A stretch of DNA of 64,000 nt from Saposhnikovia divaricata (taxonomy: Eukaryota; Streptophyta; Magnoliopsida; Apiales; Apiaceae). The translations under genes were made by a program, and so were the position numbers. Where the stretch lies: NCBI GenBank assembly GCA_036435485.1, contig CM071598.1, positions 182,228,148 to 182,292,147 on the forward strand. The letters run 5' to 3'. Positions 1-11,000 of this stretch are shown here, in pieces (the stretch's first letter is position 1; each line of letters starts with the position of its first letter). Below the pieces are notes generated by a model. The model ran no database searches and was not told where the DNA came from. It saw only the letters and a list, made by a program, of their open reading frames with translations.

Positions 1-64
1 TTCTACTAACCTCAGTCTTATACCTACTTTGGTTAGCATCTAATGACCTTTGAAAAACATGCAG

Positions 65-163
65 GAACCTAAGGAGTGTTGCTGGAAGGGAGCTTACCCA
101 GAGAAGATTGAAAGTGGCGACGGAACTGTTACAATTGATTACAAGTGGTTAAGCAAACTTTAA
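65..163 (+). CDS. Last exon of an unrecognised gene (5' part outside window)
   Basis: A tgcag acceptor at 60-64 is followed by 32 open codons and a TAA at 161-163. The peptide starts EPKECCWKGAYPEKIESG and ends DYKWLSKL. Its composition (mixed Cys, Trp, Lys, acidic; no low complexity) looks like real protein. The rest of the gene lies left of the window, so phase and family cannot be tested. I do not recognise the family. The first 60 bases are intron-like. Confidence 0.5.
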   Translation, partial: EPKECCWKGAYPEKIESGDGTVTIDYKWLSKL

Positions 164-2006
164 ATGCAACTTGTAGTGTAGTATCATCTGTTGTTCTGTC
201 TCTTCAAAGCCATTAGTCAGTTTAGAACTTCCGGATCCAAATTATGAATATCCATCTGTTGAGGTCGCTGATAAACCTTACATATTGCATCAGTGATTTA
301 GTTTTACACTAGTAAAACTTGCAGTCTTTGGTGGCATCAATCTTTGGTTATAGCTAATATAGCTATTAATCTTGCTATGTTTTGAACCAAGTAGTGATTT
401 TTATTAGTATACGATTGATTCCATTTAATGATGATTGATTCCATTAGTAAAAAGAATTTCTATTAGTGATTCATGCTGATTATTAGTAAAATGACCATCC
501 CTGCTATTTTCTATATGTCTAATAACCATTTTTTACGAGTTATCAAATTATAATTATTTGAGATTTTTGTGCATGTAGGAGGTTTATTGTTATTAATGAA
601 AATAAATCAATTAAAATTAAATTCTTACTGTGTGTACTTGAACGCACATTAAATAAACCCTTTCTATATTCATCGGATTGGATTCAACATATTCAAGCTT
701 AGCATATTACTTGCCGTTTCGCTTGTTCTGTATTCAATCCGTATTTTTTTGTCAAATGTAAAGTTGTACTCCTGTAAGTACTACCAGTATTGTTTTCACT
801 AAACTTCAAGCATTTATAGGTATTAATACATAAAGTTTATAAAATTGTAGTGGTGAAATTGCTTAGCAGGAAAAAAAAATCAATTAAATGTATAGTTTTT
901 TTCCCATCTGACATGCAGCTTGAGTTTAGAGACCACTGGAAAGATGCAAGTTGTAAACGTCAAGGAATACCTATAGCTTGTAGGGTTGGTTAGAGTAAAC
1001 GTCACTTCTGCTGTGATTCCCAAAAGAGGGTTAATTGGAACATCTTCAAGAATCTCCTAATTCATTCTTAAATATATTATAAATAATAAAATTCTTAACA
1101 AATTATTACATTGATTTGTGTGTTAACCCAACAATGTTCCTTATAATTGTTCTTTATTTCATATTTTATTCATATTTCATTTTCACTAGTACAAACATTC
1201 AATAGGAGAGAAGAATCAAATTTTACTAATAAAATAGTATAAGTTAAGAACTATTAATTTCTTTTAAAATAGAGGAGAGAGAAAAAGTTCTTAATATTTT
1301 TAAGAGCCACTGAAAATTTATTAAAACAACATTTTTGTTCAGTTTTCCCAATTTTTGAATTAAGAACTAGAATAAAGAGGCTCTCAAGAGAGATGCTCTT
1401 AAAAGTAAACCTTATGTTAGTGTGAGTAAATATCAATAGGAAATAATGGTAATAAACATGTCCTTAAACTTACTGGTAGTCTGTTAGTATCTTCAACAGT
1501 AAATCTTGCAGAAAAAAGAATCTGGGAAATAGAGATGATAGATCTTTGCAAACTTCGAGACAGATTGATCAGACACAAGTCCCAAGTACTGCTAACTTTA
1601 TTGGTACTAGTATTTTATGTATGTTTGGTGCCCATCTACATTTCAACAAGATTAGGTACATACATATTCCAAATAAGATTCCAGTAGGTATACAACTATA
1701 TTTGGATGACATAAATATTTGTAGGAAAATGTTGCTATACTGTTCAATGCTGACAATGATATGATACCTTCAAACTTCAATTCTGTTCAAGAAAGAATGA
1801 AAAATATAAATAAACAGAGACCACAAAATGTAAATAAATTTTTATTATAGCCATTAAAATTCAAGCTGCTCCTAACAATTTTTATGTACAACACAGTAAT
1901 TCACCAACCATAATCTTCAAATCTAGCACATCCAATACAGCATTAGCTATTATCTAAAAAGGATGATTAAAAAGAAGATTAAGAAAGCCTGTGCAATCTT
2001 TGATTA
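164..2006. other. Intergenic, with one possible alternative exon
   Basis: Mostly AT-rich 3' flank and spacer. The one coding-like piece is at 919-993 (+). A pyrimidine-rich stretch ending in tgacatgcag precedes 24 open codons (LEFRDHWKDASCKRQG... then TAG at 991-993). It could be an alternative or downstream exon of the gene ending at 163, or chance. Nothing else is supported. Confidence 0.4.
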
Positions 2007-2585
2007 TCAAGCAGCTCTTGCAAGAACTCCAAGCTGTTCAGAAACATCTGCTGGTTCTATATAAAATCCTCTTCTAACAGAAAATCTTGGAACTGTGACT
2101 GTCAACACTCCATCTTCATAACCAGCTGAGATTCCATTCACATCGATCAAGCCTGGTAGTCGAAATTTTTTCATGAAGCTCCTTACAGGCTCCTCATTTG
2201 TTTCGTTTTCGCCTTCTGTTCTTATTATTAGGTACTGGGAATCCTCAACTTCTACTCTTATGTCCTCTTTCTTAACACCTACAATACAATTCAAACATTT
2301 CAAGAAACAAATAAACAGAATACATATAAATACACACATGAGTCCTCCTTAACACCTACAATATCATTGAAAACATTTCAAGAAACATATAAACATGAGA
2401 TACTTATGTCTAGATGTCGATATCGAAATAGAGATGTACATACCAGGGAGGTCAGCTGAGTAAATGTGTGATTCTGGGGTTTCTGTCCAATGAACATAAT
2501 TTTCAGGGATAAAGTGATAAGGGAAGAGAAAAGGAGAGGTAAAGAAAGAATGCCAAGAAGAAGGGTGAAATGTTGAGAACTCCAT
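2007..2585 (-). CDS. HSP15.4: Class V small heat-shock protein, HSP15.4-like (2 exons)
   Basis: An ATP-independent chaperone of the Hsp20/alpha-crystallin family. Class V members are cytosolic or nuclear. Exon 1 is 2444-2585 (ATG at 2585) and exon 2 is 2007-2278. The 165-bp intron has a GTATGT donor and a TAG acceptor, and the join completes a Gly codon (ADLPG|VKKEDIRV). The protein is 137 aa. The alpha-crystallin domain begins near residue 33 (ESHIYSADLPGV). The conserved beta-strand motifs are visible: EDSQYLIIRTEGE, KKFRLPGLIDV and ISAGYEDGVLTVTVP. The tail ends in LLARAA-type residues (VLARAA), as in the known class V protein of about 134 aa. That match makes the assignment firm. The intron contains a duplicated splice acceptor (separate entry). 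TATA and a possible heat-shock element lie upstream. Confidence 0.9.
2271..2402. repeat. 77-bp direct duplication in the HSP intron, copying the 3' splice site
   Basis: The segment at 2271-2325 (exon-2 start, acceptor and polypyrimidine side) recurs at 2348-2402, including cttaacacctacaata and acatttcaagaaaca. This puts a second acceptor 77 bp nearer the donor (AG at 2356-2357). If that site is used, the reading frame shifts and ends at a TGA about 18 codons on. Confidence 0.7.
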
Positions 2586-2671
2586 TGTTTTTAGGGAGGA
2601 TTAAGATAAAAGAAGATTTTGGTGGCTAGGAGATGGGAATGGTGGATTAAGGGAAAGGAAGGATTGGTTGA

Positions 2672-2742
2672 CTTTTTATAAACCAAGTTGGATGGTGGGG
2701 TTGATGTACAAAAATGATTGGATCTTGAGAAACTTTAAAGAA
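2672..2742 (-). promoter_or_regulatory. Core promoter of the small HSP: TATA plus imperfect heat-shock element
   Basis: On the minus strand TATAAAAAG (2672-2680) lies about 87 bp before the ATG. GAAACTTTAAAGAA (2729-2742) lies about 50 bp further upstream. It resembles alternating GAA/TTC units but matches only 7 of 9 fixed positions, so the heat-shock element is tentative; the TATA is stronger. Confidence 0.45.
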
Positions 2743-3285
2743 AGAGTGGCATCTATTTGAGGTAATCAATAAAGTGTGGTGCTAGTTAAGATAGTATCAT
2801 AGAGGAATGAGAAAATGTCAAATATACCCTCTGCTGGCTCTGATTAGTGCTAGTAAATAGAACTGAATTGACCAGGTATAATTAGCTAAAAAGGAACTGA
2901 AATCTGTTATTGTTTACATCCAAACTATAGATTAAGGGTGTTGCAGTAAAAAAAAAATGAAGGGGGAATGCTAGAGGCTAGTGAATATTTTGTTCTGAAT
3001 GACACAAAGCCTTGTCTTGTAAAGAAAAATGAATGCTTGCCTTTAGCAGTAACAACGTCGAATCTCGACTTTCAATAATCTTTTGCTGATAAAGATTCTA
3101 CGATAACAATATCGAATTCTTGACTTCAACAATTTTTTGGTGATAAAGATTCTACATTTAAAACCCCTATGGTCATCATACCGGAACAAATAGCAAATCA
3201 CTGCCATGACCAGCAATTGAGCTGAACATCTGTAAACTTGTCACCAGGAGAGAATCTGTAGAAGTCCTACAGCTCTGCTCTGAGA
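2743..3285. other. Intergenic between the HSP promoter and the MYND gene 3' end
   Basis: No coding signal. A degenerate direct repeat of about 60 bp spans 3055-3160 (gctgataaagattctac and ggtgataaagattctac). Otherwise unremarkable. Confidence 0.4.
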
Positions 3286-5181
3286 TCATGTATTAACTCC
3301 AAACAGAAATGCATTGCTGTATGATGGAAGATTGTCAGAAGGCCCGTGATTCCTTATGGGAGAGCGGAATGGATTAGGTGTCACTGAATTGGTGACATGC
3401 AGTCCAGAACTATGAAGAACTTGTTTCGAATTTAAACACAAAAGTTCAGTTTGATCAGTGAAGTAAGAAGGAATTCCCATTGATTTTATCAGCTCAAGGG
3501 CACCACCCCAACTTGAATAGCTCTCCAGTCCACAGTTTAATGAAACAAAAACATGCGGTGCGGGCAGGTACATAGATTCATCTTGATAAAGACCTCTTAC
3601 AAGATTCACCCTTATTCTGCCTATTCCAATAGTTGTACCAGACAAATTTGTAGGAACTCCAGGACCCACCATAACCAGATTTATATTGCCCATCCCATTC
3701 AGTACATGACTAATTTCCGTAAATGCAGGCATCCAGTCCAATTCTGCTTCAGGCCCAACATAATGAACAGTCACCTCTTTGCCTTGGAGTAGCAAATTCT
3801 TTGAATTGATATCCACTGCTGTCAAAATGTGATACAATGTGAAGGGATGAGAGAGAATGTCTGCAACTGGACTTGACAAGGGGAGTGACCGGAGGCTGTA
3901 GTACTCTGACCACCCACAGAGGACTGGGCTTGACATGCCATCCCTTGAATGATTCTCAAAAGGCAAGTCATGAGGGTATTCATCTTCAGTTAAACCACCC
4001 CATGAATTTGAAATCCCGTCATCCACAGGGAGTAAACCATAAGAGCAGTGGGAGTAGCAATTGCACTTTCTTCTCCACATGCCCTTTAGGTGGATACCCA
4101 ACAATTCGAGCCATTTACATGGTTGTTCGGCCGAACAGGGGAAAACAAATATCTTCATTGCTAACTCTTCTTCTCTTTCCATCATGGCCTTATAAAGACC
4201 ACACATGTTTTTATGGGTTTCCTCCCAATGCAGCTCCTGGCAGGGAGTCCCACAATACACCACTGCACGACATGATGCACAACAAACTAACTCTTCTCCT
4301 GGAATATCCTTATTGCAGACAGCACACTGTCTTAAAATATCAGTGAAGTTCTCTTTAACATCCTTGAAAGTTTCCTCCTTCGCCGCTTCTGCAGATTTGG
4401 TAGGAGTTGAATTAGCTGTTGAGTTTGTCCTTTCGTCATATCCCTGACCAGGCGGATGGGAGACTGTAACTGCTACTATATCATTATTACCTTCCACCAT
4501 TCCTGGAGGCCATTGGACATCAACTGTTTCAATAAATGGTTCAAAATGAATTAACCTCGACCACTTTGGACCAGAATCATTATCTTGCTGAAGCAGCGGG
4601 TGGACCAAAGAAATGGCTTTCATGATGACGAATACATACTTTAGCTCCTCAAAAGATGGATTCCTAAACTGAAGTTCACCAGTTGATGTGCAACGAGCAA
4701 CATCAAAAACAGGGAATCGACCATCACCAGAAACTTCCAACACCAATGACTTAATCATTCTCCTATGAGGAGGTAACAACAATGCCTCTGCCATATAAGT
4801 CACCCTAAAAACCTCAACATTCGGAACCCTAATAGTTTCTCTTGAACCTGTCATCTTAACAGCATCACTTTCTGATCTAAACATATGAAACCCCAAATCC
4901 CCACCATCTCCACCAATAAACTGAAGACACGAAAATGGCTGCTTCTTACGAGACCAATCCGAATCCTTTCCTACCCTTACACCAAAAAAGTGTCCTGGAC
5001 GCAACCTCTTCCACGCATTAGTCCTATACAAAGCAGCAGCAGCCCTATAAAGGGACTTAATAGCTAAAGGTGTAACACCATCTACATTCATAAGACAAGT
5101 TCCTGAACCAGGACCAAGCCCCGGGCCAGACCCAAATTGTTCTTGAAATCTTGAAAACAGATTCTTTAAATGCACATCCAT
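3286..5181 (-). CDS. MYND-type zinc-finger protein, plant MSS51-like family
   Basis: An uninterrupted 631-aa reading frame. The first ATG is at 5181 (MDVHLKNLFSRFQ); the upstream in-frame extension has only a GTG, so I start at the ATG. The N-terminus carries FQEQFGSGPGLGPGSGTC and GHFFGVRVGKDSDW, typical of a plant family of unknown function. A MYND finger lies at about residues 286-327 with the cysteine pattern CAVC...CCASC...YCGTPCQELHW...HKNMC; MYND fingers bind zinc and mediate protein contacts. The C-terminal 250 residues resemble the MSS51-type C-terminal region. The length agrees with my memory of Arabidopsis homologues. Biochemical role is not established. Single-exon over its whole length. 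Confidence 0.85.
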   Translation of the reverse strand: MDVHLKNLFSRFQEQFGSGPGLGPGSGTCLMNVDGVTPLAIKSLYRAAAALYRTNAWKRLRPGHFFGVRVGKDSDWSRKKQPFSCLQFIGGDGGDLGFHMFRSESDAVKMTGSRETIRVPNVEVFRVTYMAEALLLPPHRRMIKSLVLEVSGDGRFPVFDVARCTSTGELQFRNPSFEELKYVFVIMKAISLVHPLLQQDNDSGPKWSRLIHFEPFIETVDVQWPPGMVEGNNDIVAVTVSHPPGQGYDERTNSTANSTPTKSAEAAKEETFKDVKENFTDILRQCAVCNKDIPGEELVCCASCRAVVYCGTPCQELHWEETHKNMCGLYKAMMEREEELAMKIFVFPCSAEQPCKWLELLGIHLKGMWRRKCNCYSHCSYGLLPVDDGISNSWGGLTEDEYPHDLPFENHSRDGMSSPVLCGWSEYYSLRSLPLSSPVADILSHPFTLYHILTAVDINSKNLLLQGKEVTVHYVGPEAELDWMPAFTEISHVLNGMGNINLVMVGPGVPTNLSGTTIGIGRIRVNLVRGLYQDESMYLPAPHVFVSLNCGLESYSSWGGALELIKSMGIPSYFTDQTELLCLNSKQVLHSSGLHVTNSVTPNPFRSPIRNHGPSDNLPSYSNAFLFGVNT

Positions 5182-5270
5182 AACAATCACCCCAACTTAA
5201 AAATCACTAAACCCTTTCAAACCCACTAATCAAAACAAGAAAACAAAGATAAAATAACATCAACAACAGA

Positions 5271-5359
5271 GGTAAAAATGACAACTTCATCACAACATGG
5301 GTAAAAATCAAAAATTTATCATCTACATAGGTAAAAATCAAAACTTTATCATCTACATA
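5271..5359. repeat. Tandem repeat, ~30 bp x 3
   Basis: ggtaaaaat starts at 5271, 5300 and 5330, each followed by similar ...tcatc-aca... sequence. It lies about 90-180 bp upstream of the MYND ATG. Confidence 0.7.
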
Positions 5360-5453
5360 GCTAGTAATGCACTAGAGTTATGATGGGTCACTAATTTTCT
5401 CCCAAAATAACAGCTTTATAAAAATTTAAAAGAATGAAGATAGAATCAAACTT

Positions 5454-5473
5454 TGTGTGTGTGTGTGTGTGTG
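5454..5473. repeat. (TG)10 microsatellite
   Basis: Ten uninterrupted TG dinucleotides in the MYND gene 5' flank; equals CA repeats on the gene's own strand. Confidence 0.95.
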
Positions 5474-5681
5474 AAAATGGGAAGATCATACCAGCTTAAA
5501 AAAGGCAAGTTTAGACAATGAGGGAAGATCTAATTAGGTGGAAAATGTCTGACTGGAGCTGACCATCAAAGTGAAGTGAAGTCTTTGTGCAAAGTTTATT
5601 GTGGGCAGATAGATATATAGTGTCGATTAAAATTAATAAAAGTTTATTTTAAGCAACAGTATGTTATTGTAAAAAAGATCT

Positions 5682-5854
5682 GATAAAATGACAGTTTGTA
5701 CCCCTTATGTATATGGGTTTTGTGACTTTTGTCAAATTGGTCGAAATTTACGTTTTTTAGCACTTTGCAATCCCTATCTTCAAAATTCGCTTCTAATTAC
5801 AACCCTTCACTAACCTACCGTTTGATTGGGCCGTTAACGATAATAAAGTGAGGG
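5682..5854 (+). repeat. MULE left terminal inverted repeat
   Basis: About 173 bp, matching the reverse complement of 22548-22710. The inner half (from cttcaaaattcgcttctaat to ataaagtgaggg) is nearly identical between the two ends. The outer half has several substitutions and small indels. Confidence 0.9.
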
Positions 5855-5987
5855 GCAAATTAGGAAAAAAAATCAACGGCTTCTTTGTCATATTTTCAAC
5901 CCAGCTTCATATATGTACATATATTTTGTATATAACTCCCCAATCTATATTTTTCTTGATAAACCTAAATCTTGATCATAACTTAAA

Positions 5988-6361
5988 GGTGTTATTGTGG
6001 GAATTGGGCTATACACCGAACGACATGAACCTCCACGAACGCGGGACGTCGTTTTGCTGGGTGTTCATCTCGAAGATGTAATAATTTTTTATGGTTGGAT
6101 CCTCCATTGGGTTATCAGGGAAGACATGTGAAACTCGAAGCTGAAACAAACCTTGGTGAGTCCAGTAATAGCAGATGCGTGCGAGATTGTGGCAGATGTA
6201 TGCGAGACGTGGCGGTAGAGGAGAAGAAAGAAAGTGGCAGATGTATGGGAATCGGGACAGTAGAGGTGAAGAAAAAAAGTTGCAGTCTGGCTTTGTTTTT
6301 GTTGATTTTAACTTGGATATGTATTGCATTTCTGTATATTGTGGCAACCACAGATGAGTAG
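5988..6361 (+). pseudogene. zf-GRF small membrane-protein gene relic of the MULE
   Basis: From 5990 the frame reads CYCGNWAIHRTT, then TGA at 6026-6028, then TSTNAGRRFAGC...C.NFLWLD. This is the GRF zinc-finger pattern (CxCG, RTxWT, NxGRRFxxC), with the canonical Trp codon changed to a stop (inferred TGG to TGA). A charged linker follows, then a hydrophobic segment LALFLLILTWICIAFLYIV near the end, a predicted single membrane span, and a stop at 6359-6361. A TAA directly upstream at 5984-5986 suggests an intron acceptor (taaag) or a truncated start. Small zf-GRF proteins with C-terminal membrane segments are common in plant transposon-rich DNA; their function is unknown. Confidence 0.65.
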
Positions 6362-6658
6362 GTTAATGATGACATTATGTGAGTTCGTTATGGATGACAT
6401 TGTAATGTTCGAATTGTATTAGTAAATGTTGGTTTTTTCTTGCATATTACAAGTACTTGCATTGCAGAACAAATTCATTAGCAACTTAATAATTTGATTG
6501 CATAATAAGGTCATAATAATCCAGTGACATAACAATCCATTGTAGAAAAAACAGTTAACAAAAGTTTGAAGAGAAGTTAAAACCACAACCACCAACACAA
6601 ATGGTCACCAACCAAAGCAAATATCTAAGTACAAAACATAAATACTAGTAGTTCATTT

Positions 6659-7920
6659 TGTTGAGTATTGAATACAGTAAAAGAATACAGAGGGGGGGGG
6701 TGAATGGATTCTTGAATTTTTCTTCGGTCTTGAATCTTTGCAGCAAGATAAGTGATGAGTGTGTGAGATATGAAGATGCGGATAATTAAACACAAACACA
6801 ACACAATATCACTTTAATCTAATATTTTATTAGATAAAGATTTTGCTACAATCTGTGAATACAAATGATAGTATTCTCAGCTTCGTTTTTCTCAGAGAGA
6901 TATTTTCTGGATATTTTTGAGAAACTTCAAAACCTTAACAGCTAAGGAAGTGAGGCTGTATCCTTATAGACATGGATACACCCACTTACTACAAATGAGG
7001 TAGGTAAAACAAAAGCACTTTCCAGTCTGTCTATCTCATTTTAGTAAGAGTCCAAACGGCTACAGATTTGACTTTGAAAAGCCTGTTTAGATCCACTTCT
7101 TCAGCTCCTTGTCCCTTGTCTTATCTCTCCAAGCTTCTTTGTAGGCTTTCCAGCATGCTTTATAGGACAGAGTCAAATAAAGTATCCTGGCTTGTTGCAG
7201 GTTTCTGACTTGTACAATTCTTCAGTATTTTGTCCTCAAGAATGTATTCGAGAAGTGACTAAGTGAGTGATTCGAGAACTGGAGTTGACTTGATCGATAA
7301 CTCTGAGTTCTCGAATAGTGTTATCTTGACATATCGAATCACTTCTCGAATAGCTCTTTTCTCTGGGACTCCTTGAGATATCGAATAGAGCATTTTGACA
7401 TATCGAATCCCTGAGATATCGAATAGAGCATTTTGACACATCGAATCCCTGAGATATCGAATAGAGCATTTTGACATATCGAATCCCTGAGATATCGAAT
7501 AGAGCATTTTGACATATCGAATCCCTGAGATATCGAACAGTGTATTCAGAGATATCGAATAGTGTCTTCTGAGATATCGAATCTCTGACTTCTCGAATGC
7601 TAGACTTCTCGAATAGACAAATGTACTTCTCGAATTGGTACTTAGGCAAATTCTTCATTTCTTCAAATCCCAACTGTGATTATTTGGCAGTCTTTATCTC
7701 CTTGCTTGAGGCATGAACCTTGGAACTTCTTTCAAGCATTATTCTTGACTTTATAATTACAGTAACACAACTAGAATTTGATGCCTATTACAAGTACAGA
7801 ACAAATAGAAACTCTACAACTAGAGGTTCCCTCAGTTAAGAGGTCATGTAGGTAATGCATAGCATTACACATACTTAGGCTTGTTATTAGATGTATTCAG
7901 GCATGCCTCTGTGACTAACA
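6659..7920 (-). repeat. Copia 3' LTR
   Basis: TG...CA bounded and nearly identical to 19475-20735. It contains a G9 run at 6692-6700 (G8 in the partner), a 38-bp tandem array and seven TTCnnGAA motifs between about 7247 and 7640. Confidence 0.95.
7377..7528. repeat. 38-bp tandem repeat x4 inside the LTR
   Basis: Units start at 7377, 7415, 7453 and 7491 (gatatcgaatagagcatttt...), followed by degenerate partial copies to about 7580. The same array is at 20192-20343 in the other LTR. The long reading frame across it follows from repetition and is not a gene. Confidence 0.95.
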
Positions 7921-7935
7921 ATCTCCCCCAAATTG
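7921..7935 (-). promoter_or_regulatory. Copia polypurine tract
   Basis: Directly abutting the 3' LTR, the minus strand reads AATTTGGGGGAGAT. This is a purine-rich primer site for plus-strand DNA synthesis in the expected place. Confidence 0.75.
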
Positions 7936-8079
7936 TGAGTAAGACCCTTAGTCACAATTTCATGTCTGATAACAAGCCTATCATACATAAAGATAAAACT
8001 TGACAGTACAGGTATGAATTTCCATTAGCAATTTGGATAGAACTACAGAGTGAGTAATCTTACAGCCTATGATGAAGAA
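7936..8079. other. Copia spacer between ORF3 stop and polypurine tract
   Basis: Short non-coding 3' internal segment; no motif beyond the adjacent polypurine tract. Confidence 0.5.
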
Positions 8080-11000
8080 CTAGCCATTGTCTTTTGATTC
8101 CCTTTCCATAGCTTTGGCTTGAAATTCATCATATTCTTTCTCTCTTCTTTCTTTCTCCTTCCTTGTATTCTCATCCATAGCTTTTATTATTTCTGCCATA
8201 GCATCCAATTCTTCAAGCAAAATTGAGTCTTTGAAATCTTCAAGTACTGGTTCCAGAATATTTGCAGGATAGTGGTTGAGTAGATTCATTCTGATGTTGA
8301 CTTGATTTCCATTCCTCCTCCTATACTTTACCAGGTAGGGGTTGAACTGAACTCTACACAAACCCTTTTTCCTCAGCTTTTCTGCTTCACTTTCCAGTCT
8401 CTCAATTTCTTTCTCCCTTGCCAGCCATTTCTCAAAACACTCTTTTCTGACTTTTTCTTCATGATCTCTCTTCATTTTCACAAAATCAATTAGTTCCAGT
8501 TTCCATACTCTCTCCACTTTATCTTCTGAGCTCAACAGTGCAATGATTCTCTCTATGTCATATAGCTTGCCCCAGTGTTGACATCCTCCTTGTTTGAATT
8601 TCTCCTCCCTTCCATCAGAATATTTAATCTCAAGGCAATTATCAACAATGGCAACATGATAGATTCTTTGAGCTTGCAAAAATTGCAGTTGGTCTACATC
8701 ATAATCTTCATCTAGTGGTTGGAGTTTTAGGCCTGGATAGATTGTCAGGGTTTTTGATGTGGTTGGCTTTGATTTCCTTGCAGCTTGCTTGAACTTGATT
8801 CTTTTTACATGATTACTTGGCAGCAGTATGTGACCTTTGTTTGTAGACCATTGTAGTATTCCATTAGCAGTTTGCTTTTTGAAACATACAGATGGTTTCT
8901 TGACTTGAATCTTCTTCTCTTCTTGAGGTGGCAAGACAGTTGCAGAAGCCATAGATGCAAATTTTGAAAGGTCACTACTGGCAGCATTCACCCTAGACTT
9001 AGAGTCTTGTGTTGTGGTGAGGTTACTGTCAGCAATGCCTGAGGCTTGCTGTCTTCCACTTTTCCTCTCAGAGCCTTTACCTTGATCATCATCATTCTTC
9101 CTCTTCTCATCATCCTTCTTCTTCTTCTTGTCTTCATCACCCTTATTACTCCTGTGATGTCTTCTCCTTCCATCACTTTTATCTTCATCCTTGTCTTGAT
9201 CTTTGCTTGGGTTGAACTTAGCAGTCTCAGATACAATGCCAGTTGCAATATATGACCTGAGATAAGATATAGCTTCTAATTCTTCTGCTGTTCTTGATCC
9301 CTTCTTCTTGATCAGTTTCTCAATGATGGCTATGATGAGATTTTTATTTTGAGGAGTTAGATGCTTAGGAATGACCAGCTGCTTGATATCTTCAATTCTT
9401 GTTCCAGCCTGGTAGATAATAGTTCTAGGATCTGTGAAAACTTCAGGTAGCCTTGAAGGTTGACCATTCCTCAATTCATCATGAAGACTCTTGTTGTTCT
9501 CATTTCCCTTCTCAATTAGTCCAAGGAGCACATTCACTTCTGAGTGCTTTAGACTCTGTAGAGTATTGATGGTTAAGTGCCATATCTTGTTCTTTCCTAC
9601 CATCAATATCTCCTTGAGCCATAGATCATTAAGCCTCCTTGGTACTACAGTGAGACAGTCAATCTGACTCTTCAAACTCTCATGATATAGCAGAGCATCA
9701 CCAGCCTGTTCTCTAGAGACTTTCAGAAGCTCCAAGAATGCATCATCATGATAGACATTTGAGTTTGCAATTTCTTGTAGCTTGGCCTCAGTGACCACCT
9801 TCACTTCTACTGGCTTGGCACTCTTAGATATTGAGATTTGAGGCTTGTCAGATGGCATACTCCCTGCAACCACTGTGGTTGTAATAGACTGCCTTTGACC
9901 ATCAGGAGTAGTGATGTGCACAGTTGGTAGAGTGACAACTGGCAGAGAAGTGGGAGGCTCATCAACTTTGTCCTTTCCTTTTCCAGGCACATGAGTAGTA
10001 GATTTCAAAGTTCTCTGATGGCCACCCTCAGTGATCTTGATGCCCTTTTCTAGTGGTCTCTCCCCCTTTGGATTTGAGTTCTTTGATATCCTCTTCTCCC
10101 CCTTAGGCTTGTTGACAGACACAGGGACTGTAGGAGACACCTTTGGAGTTGAAGATTCATCAGGTAAAGGGAGACCCATGTGCTTCATCATTGCAGACAA
10201 CATTGATTGTTGATGCAGAAGAACATCAGCTGTGGTGGTGGCTTGAGTGTTCAACTGCTCAGTCAGAGTTGTCACAGTGTCTGTAAGATGAGCATTGGAC
10301 TTGTGGAGAGAGACTACCTCCTTTTCAAGAGTATCCACTTTAATGAAGAGTTCATTGGCCTTAAAACCAGATAGGGATTGATCCTTCAGTCTCTGCACTT
10401 CGAACCTTGACATCTCATGCACAGGAACCTCAGTGACCAGCTTGTCTCCATATTGATTTGCAAAGAGGGTCCTGAGCATGGCATTGGCATCAGTTGTCTG
10501 ATCTGATAAGGATTGAAATTTGTGCCCCAGACCTGTGACAGCATCCTTGAGAATAGCCAAACCATTGTCCATCCTGGTGCAAGTAGCATTGCAGGTTCGA
10601 ATGTCCTTGAGAACAGTCTCCAATTGAGGGAATTTAGCATCAAAAGTCCTCTTGATCTCATGCACCTCCTTGGTTGTAGCTGAACACACTTCATTAATTT
10701 CTGTCTTTAAGCCTTTACCAAGATAGTGTGCAGCCTTGAGAATGCCTTTATAGCTGTCATTCACTGCTTCAAACACATCAGTAGGGTTGAGAGATTTGGC
10801 ATTGGACCCTAGTGAAGTGATGTACTCTTCTCTGAGATACTGAAGACCTTCTGAGAGAGGGATTGAATTGGTTCCTTGCAGCCAAGCATCGATATTCCCA
10901 TCTCTCTCAGTTTCATCTATGATCTTCTCCTTCTGTAGCTCTACATCCTCTTTGTGACATAGGAGAATAGCTTCATAGTCTGGATTGGGCATGTTTGCAG

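Larger units (their letters stand above)
5182..5672. other. 5' flank of the MYND gene
   Basis: AT-rich leader and promoter region. Contains a triplicated 30-bp unit at 5271-5359 and a TG dinucleotide run at 5454-5473. No further gene. Confidence 0.4.

Noticed and set aside
1254..1764. 60-72-codon ORFs
   Set aside because: No homology, biased AT-rich composition, no splice or promoter support.
7236..7673. 145-codon ORF in both Copia LTRs (also at 20051-20488)
   Set aside because: Openness is produced by the 38-bp array and related repeats; the translation is repetitive and matches no family.
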